From assembly GCA_041639705.1 (NCBI GenBank), contig JBEQBT010000142.1, positions 1 to 8,583 on the forward strand: a stretch of 8,583 nucleotides of DNA, read 5' to 3'. The position numbers and the translations under genes are program-made. The notes beneath the pieces are model-generated. The model ran no database searches and was not told where the DNA came from. It was given only the letters and a program-made list of their open reading frames with translations. Shown piece after piece: positions 6,363-8,583 of this stretch (within the stretch, counting starts at the first letter, position 1; each line of letters starts with the position of its first letter). This DNA is from JARDZI01 sp041639705 (GTDB lineage: Bacteria > Bacillota > Clostridia > Clostridiales > Caloramatoraceae).

Positions 6363-7487
6363 TCACTTAGTGGCCAGTTTTGTTAATATCTGTATTGTTT
6401 CAACAGCTGTTCTTTTCCAGGAATACATGGAGCTTCTTCTTAAACCCTTAAAGGACATTTGGAGGTGAAAATCCTTATCTTCAATAAGTGTCAGGAGCTT
6501 TTCTGAAATATCATTAATATCCTGGGGGTTTATATACACAGCATCATCACCTAAAACTTCAGGTATTGAGGTTACATTCGATGCAATTGTTGGAGTTCCG
6601 CATGCCATTGCTTCAAGGGGTGGGAGTCCAAAACCCTCATAAAAGGATGGATAACAGAACATATGAGCTGCATTGTAAAATAAGGGAAGTTCATCAACTG
6701 GTACATAGCCTGTAAAAATAACATCGTCCTTTAATCCTAAATTATAGGCTGTGTCCCTATAATCATAATAGGAGCGTCCCTTTTTACCCAGAATAACTAA
6801 CTTATAGGGTTCCTTAAGCTTATCCTTTATTATACTAAATGCTTCAATAAGACCCTTTATGTTTTTTCTAGGGCTAAAGCCACCTACGTAGAGTATGAAT
6901 TTATCACCTATTCCATATTTTTTTCGGACGAAATCTCTGCAAATAGATCTATTGCGTGGAAAATATATATCCTCAGCTGCAAGGGGAGTCACAAATATTT
7001 TATCTAATGGATAGTTAAGGGACTTGGCAATATCCTCCTTAGAATAGTTGGATACAGTAATTATTGCATCGGTCATTGGGATTATTTCCGGAATTTCTTT
7101 AGAGTATATATTAAGGTATTGGGGCCCCACTGTTTCAGGCATTCTGTAGGGTATAACATCATGGAGAGTTATGATGAAAGGACAGTTCTTTTCCTTAGGA
7201 AGGCCTATTCCATTCTGGGGGACAAGGTACACATCAATACCAGTATCATTTAATATATTGGGTATATCAATCTCTTCCCAAAAATTCTCTTTTTTATCCT
7301 CTGAAATGGCACGAATATCAATATTATCTCCAGGATTTAGGTCTGAGAGGTTCTCATCAGGCAGAAACAATAAATATCTGTTTATTTTATCCATAAGATT
7401 TATGTTGTATATCAGCTGGTAGGTATAGGTACCTATGCCTGTTCCTCTATACCACCTTGCAGCTCTTGCGTCAATTCCTATATTCAT
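6363..7487 (-). CDS. Glycosyltransferase family 4 protein, CotSA-like
   Basis: A 374-residue retaining GT-B glycosyltransferase. The N-terminal Rossmann domain has 'GIDARAARWYRGTGIGTYTYQL' (4-25), the glycine-rich acceptor-side loop. 'ITLHDVIPYRMPE' (106-118) and 'ITVSNYSKEDI' (143-153) are typical of GT4 mannosyl/rhamnosyltransferase-like enzymes. The C-terminal domain has 'YVGGFSPRKNIKGLIEAF' (200-217), 'FTGYVPVDELPLFYNAA' (258-274) and the EX7E motif Glu284-Glu292 in 'EGFGLPPLEAMACGTP'. This predicts transfer of a sugar from a nucleotide-sugar donor in the cytoplasm. B. subtilis CotSA is a GT4-like protein encoded beside cotS, so a role in a spore coat or surface glycan fits the neighbourhood. 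Acceptor and sugar are unknown. ATG 7487 follows GAGGT (7499-7495) by seven bases. A candidate sigma-K promoter precedes it. No signal peptide or membrane segment is visible, and the domains look intact. Confidence 0.9.
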   Translation of the reverse strand: MNIGIDARAARWYRGTGIGTYTYQLIYNINLMDKINRYLLFLPDENLSDLNPGDNIDIRAISEDKKENFWEEIDIPNILNDTGIDVYLVPQNGIGLPKEKNCPFIITLHDVIPYRMPETVGPQYLNIYSKEIPEIIPMTDAIITVSNYSKEDIAKSLNYPLDKIFVTPLAAEDIYFPRNRSICRDFVRKKYGIGDKFILYVGGFSPRKNIKGLIEAFSIIKDKLKEPYKLVILGKKGRSYYDYRDTAYNLGLKDDVIFTGYVPVDELPLFYNAAHMFCYPSFYEGFGLPPLEAMACGTPTIASNVTSIPEVLGDDAVYINPQDINDISEKLLTLIEDKDFHLQMSFKGLRRSSMYSWKRTAVETIQILTKLATK

Positions 7488-7518
7488 TTTGGAAACCTCG
7501 CATTTTATTCTTACTATT

Positions 7519-7546
7519 TATAATATGGTAATTGTTTACAGGTTGT
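7519..7546 (-). promoter_or_regulatory. Candidate sigma-K (late mother-cell) promoter of the glycosyltransferase
   Basis: On the minus strand CATATTATA (7527-7519) matches the sigma-K/sigma-E -10 form CATAnnnTA. The AC at 7546-7545 lies 17 bases upstream, as in the short sigma-K -35 element. Transcription would start near 7512, giving a leader of about 25 bases with the GAGGT ribosome binding site. The -35 element is only two bases, so chance matches are easy in this AT-rich DNA. Confidence 0.45.
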
Positions 7547-7663
7547 GAGAAAAGCAAGATGTAATTATAATTTTTATTGCAAAAATCCCTCATTTATTTT
7601 AAAATTATTTTAACGATAAAATTATGATTTAATGCTCCTGGTCATTAATTTGAAACGCTATTT

Positions 7664-7723
7664 GTCATCCTGAACCTAGTGAAGGATCTTAGCACTCAGA
7701 TCCTTCCCTAGGTTCAGGATGAC
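7664..7723. repeat. Palindromic dispersed-type repeat (GTCATCCTGAA hairpin)
   Basis: The left arm (7664-7689) and right arm (7698-7723) pair over 26 positions with a single T-C mismatch (7680/7707), around the loop TAGCACTC (7690-7697). CTAT/ATAG just outside extends the stem with a two-base bulge. The motif of GTCATCCTGAA followed by GTGAAGGATCT is of a kind seen scattered between genes in many bacterial genomes. There it is a common source of false proteins. There is no U-tract on either side, so it is not a standard terminator. It lies between two divergent genes. Confidence 0.8.
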
Positions 7724-7795
7724 ATAGCCAAACTTTACAAGAAAATAGGCATTAAAGACAGCATAAATTTAAACTTTTATTTGATAAAAATGATG

Positions 7796-7801
7796 TATAA
7801 T
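7796..7801 (+). promoter_or_regulatory. Possible -10 element of the regulator gene
   Basis: A perfect TATAAT lies 20 bases before the TTG start. The matching -35 position (about 7773-7778, ACTTTT) is poor, and TTGATA at 7781 is too close. The implied transcript would begin right at the ribosome binding site, so this is only a weak vegetative (sigma-A) candidate. Confidence 0.3.
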
Positions 7802-7808
7802 ATGTGTA

Positions 7809-7814
7809 GAGGTG
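7809..7814 (+). promoter_or_regulatory. Ribosome binding site fixing the regulator start
   Basis: GAGGTG at 7809-7814 is followed by six bases and then TTG at 7821. The in-frame GTG at 7812 is part of the site and so is not a likely start. Confidence 0.65.
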
Positions 7815-7820
7815 ATAACT

Positions 7821-8381
7821 TTGGAAGAAAATAAGGGATTGACTACCCTGGAGGAAATAAAGGCAATAAACGATCCATACAGACTGCAAATAGTATTCTA
7901 TTATCAGAGAATGGGAAGAGCTGCAACAGTAAAAGAAATTGCAGATAATATGGGAGAGGTTCCTGCAAAGGTTCACTATCATGTTAAAAAACTTGAAAGT
8001 GCAGGTATTCTTAGATTATCCCATACTAAGAATGTTAATGGAATTATTGCAAAGTATTATGAATTAACTGCAAGAGATTTTCATATAAAGGTTAATAACA
8101 TAAATCCAGAAATATCAAGGCAGGTAGCTTCCCAGAATGTGCAGCTAACAGTTATAGCTGCATATGACAGCAGTAAAAAAATAGTGGTTGAGGATACCCC
8201 AGAGGATACAAATGTTATGTTAAGCACTAATACTCTTTATATGACTGAAGAGAAGGCAAAGGAATTGAAAAAAATCATTCATGATTTCGTAAAAAACTAT
8301 AAGGTGGATAGAGGGGAAGAAGGGGCAAGGGAGTATCATTTATTTAATGTTCTTGCACCTGTGAAATCAATTAAAAAGTAA
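7821..8381 (+). CDS. Winged-helix (ArsR/HTH_20-type) transcriptional regulator
   Basis: A 186-residue protein from TTG 7821. The N-terminal part is a winged helix-turn-helix: 'LEEIKAINDPYRLQIVFYYQRMGRAATVKEIADNM' gives helices 1-3. 'VPAKVHYHVKKLESAGIL' is the recognition helix and following turn, and 'RLSHTKNVNGIIAKYYELTA' is the wing. All this falls within about residues 9-90. This is the pattern of ArsR-like HTH_20 proteins. No metal-binding CxC or His cluster is seen, so metal sensing is not supported. The C-terminal half (about 90-186) is an uncharacterised alpha/beta region ('TLYMTEEKAKELKKIIHDFVKNY') that may mediate dimerisation or ligand sensing. The gene is monocistronic, preceded by a divergent intergenic region and followed by a very strong terminator. 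Its targets could be itself or the divergent glycosyltransferase, but no operator was identified. Start chosen from the GAGGTG site; the GTG at 7812 would add three residues. Confidence 0.82.
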   Translation: MEENKGLTTLEEIKAINDPYRLQIVFYYQRMGRAATVKEIADNMGEVPAKVHYHVKKLESAGILRLSHTKNVNGIIAKYYELTARDFHIKVNNINPEISRQVASQNVQLTVIAAYDSSKKIVVEDTPEDTNVMLSTNTLYMTEEKAKELKKIIHDFVKNYKVDRGEEGAREYHLFNVLAPVKSIKK

Positions 8382-8397
8382 TGGCAGACTGCAGTTT

Positions 8398-8463
8398 GGT
8401 GACAGCCACTTCACAAGTTCACACATCATGGATGTGAACTTGTGAAGTGGTTGTCACCTTTTT
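8398..8463 (+). terminator. Very long intrinsic terminator after the regulator gene
   Basis: Arms 8398-8423 and 8433-8458 form 26 continuous pairs with one G-U and no mismatch, around the nine-base loop CATCATGGA. TTTTT follows at 8459-8463. It begins 17 bases past the regulator stop. The stem is far longer than a usual intrinsic terminator. Confidence 0.9.
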
Positions 8464-8538
8464 CATAGGGCTTATTTTTATGTTTTTGCTATCATATAAA
8501 ACAACTCTTCGACATAAAAATAAATAGGGGGTGATTAT

Positions 8539-8583
8539 ATGGTAAGAGAAACTGAAATATCAACACAATTTGGATTTAAAATA
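8539..8583 (+). CDS. Start of a gene, possibly another CotS-family coat protein (3' partial)
   Basis: ATG 8539 is preceded by AGGGGGTG (8526-8533 region) at normal spacing and opens a frame that runs off the window after 15 codons: MVRETEISTQFGFKI. The pattern 'M.RE.EI..QFGFKI' resembles the N-termini of clostridial CotS-family proteins, which start with a short helix before the first kinase-fold strand. The cluster context (two CotS-family genes at the other end) agrees. Fifteen residues are too few to be certain. That a gene starts here is fairly secure; its family is a suggestion. Confidence 0.5.
   Translation, partial: MVRETEISTQFGFKI

Larger units (their letters stand above)
7488..7820. 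other. Divergent intergenic region between glycosyltransferase and regulator
   Basis: About 330 very AT-rich bases hold the candidate sigma-K promoter (7519-7546) leftwards, the 60-bp palindromic repeat (7664-7723), and a TATAAT-like -10 (7796-7801) rightwards before the regulator. The rest (about 7550-7660 and 7724-7790) shows no gene, RNA or convincing signal. Confidence 0.6.

Noticed and set aside
7171..7422. Open frame on the plus strand, 83 codons
   Set aside because: Antisense to the glycosyltransferase N-terminal domain.
7752..7982. Open frame on the minus strand, 76 codons
   Set aside because: Overlaps the regulator's DNA-binding domain in antisense; Cys/Tyr/Ser-rich translation typical of a shadow frame.
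8508..8514. Perfect Spo0A-box heptamer TGTCGAA on the minus strand upstream of the last gene
   Set aside because: A seven-base match is expected about once by chance in a window of this size, and there is no second box or promoter context to support it.
8492..8520. Sigma-E-like pair TCATATA, 14 bases, CATAAAAA before the last gene
   Set aside because: Two mismatches, and the implied start (near 8527) would fall inside the ribosome binding site; too weak to list.
1..8583. A phage, defence, CRISPR, toxin-antitoxin or other new system
   Set aside because: All full-length genes fit known spore, germination, glycosyltransferase or regulator families; no repeat array, integrase, transposase or nuclease motif was seen on either strand.

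Overview
The window comes from a low-GC, endospore-forming member of the Firmicutes, most likely a Clostridia-type organism. The base composition is strongly AT-rich, and Shine-Dalgarno sites are strong (AGGAGG, GAGGTG). Nearly every recognisable gene belongs to a spore-specific family: CotS-type coat proteins, a complete GerA-type germinant receptor operon, and a CotSA-like glycosyltransferase. No mobile element, CRISPR array, rRNA or tRNA was seen.

Layout. Positions 1-1925 (+) hold two tightly packed CotS-family genes. The first is cut by the window edge and looks catalytically dead. The second keeps the kinase catalytic residues. A hairpin overlapping the second gene's stop codon separates them from the convergent germination operon. 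That operon runs leftwards on the minus strand (5999 to 1962) in the order A subunit, C lipoprotein, small two-helix D-like subunit, B permease. It has a plausible forespore sigma-G promoter at 6064-6035. Positions 6000-6362 hold no gene but contain a terminator, half of a dispersed repeat and that promoter. A family-4 glycosyltransferase (7487-6363, minus) follows, with a plausible sigma-K promoter. The 7488-7820 intergenic region carries a 60-bp palindromic repeat. A winged-helix regulator (7821-8381, +) ends in a very long terminator hairpin. The window closes with the first 15 codons of another gene (8539, +), whose N-terminus resembles CotS-family proteins.

How it fits together. The region reads as a sporulation and germination cluster. 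The coat or outer-layer genes (CotS-type proteins and the glycosyltransferase) would be made in the mother cell. The germinant receptor would be made in the forespore and placed in the inner spore membrane. The candidate promoters agree with this split. The regulator's targets cannot be told from sequence.

Several start codons need care. The longest open frames of the A subunit, the B subunit and the regulator begin upstream of, or inside, the real translation signals; the starts given here follow the ribosome binding sites. I found no clearly new system. The most notable points are the pseudokinase/kinase pair, the D-type subunit placed between C and B, and the repeat that creates a false N-terminal extension on the A subunit.
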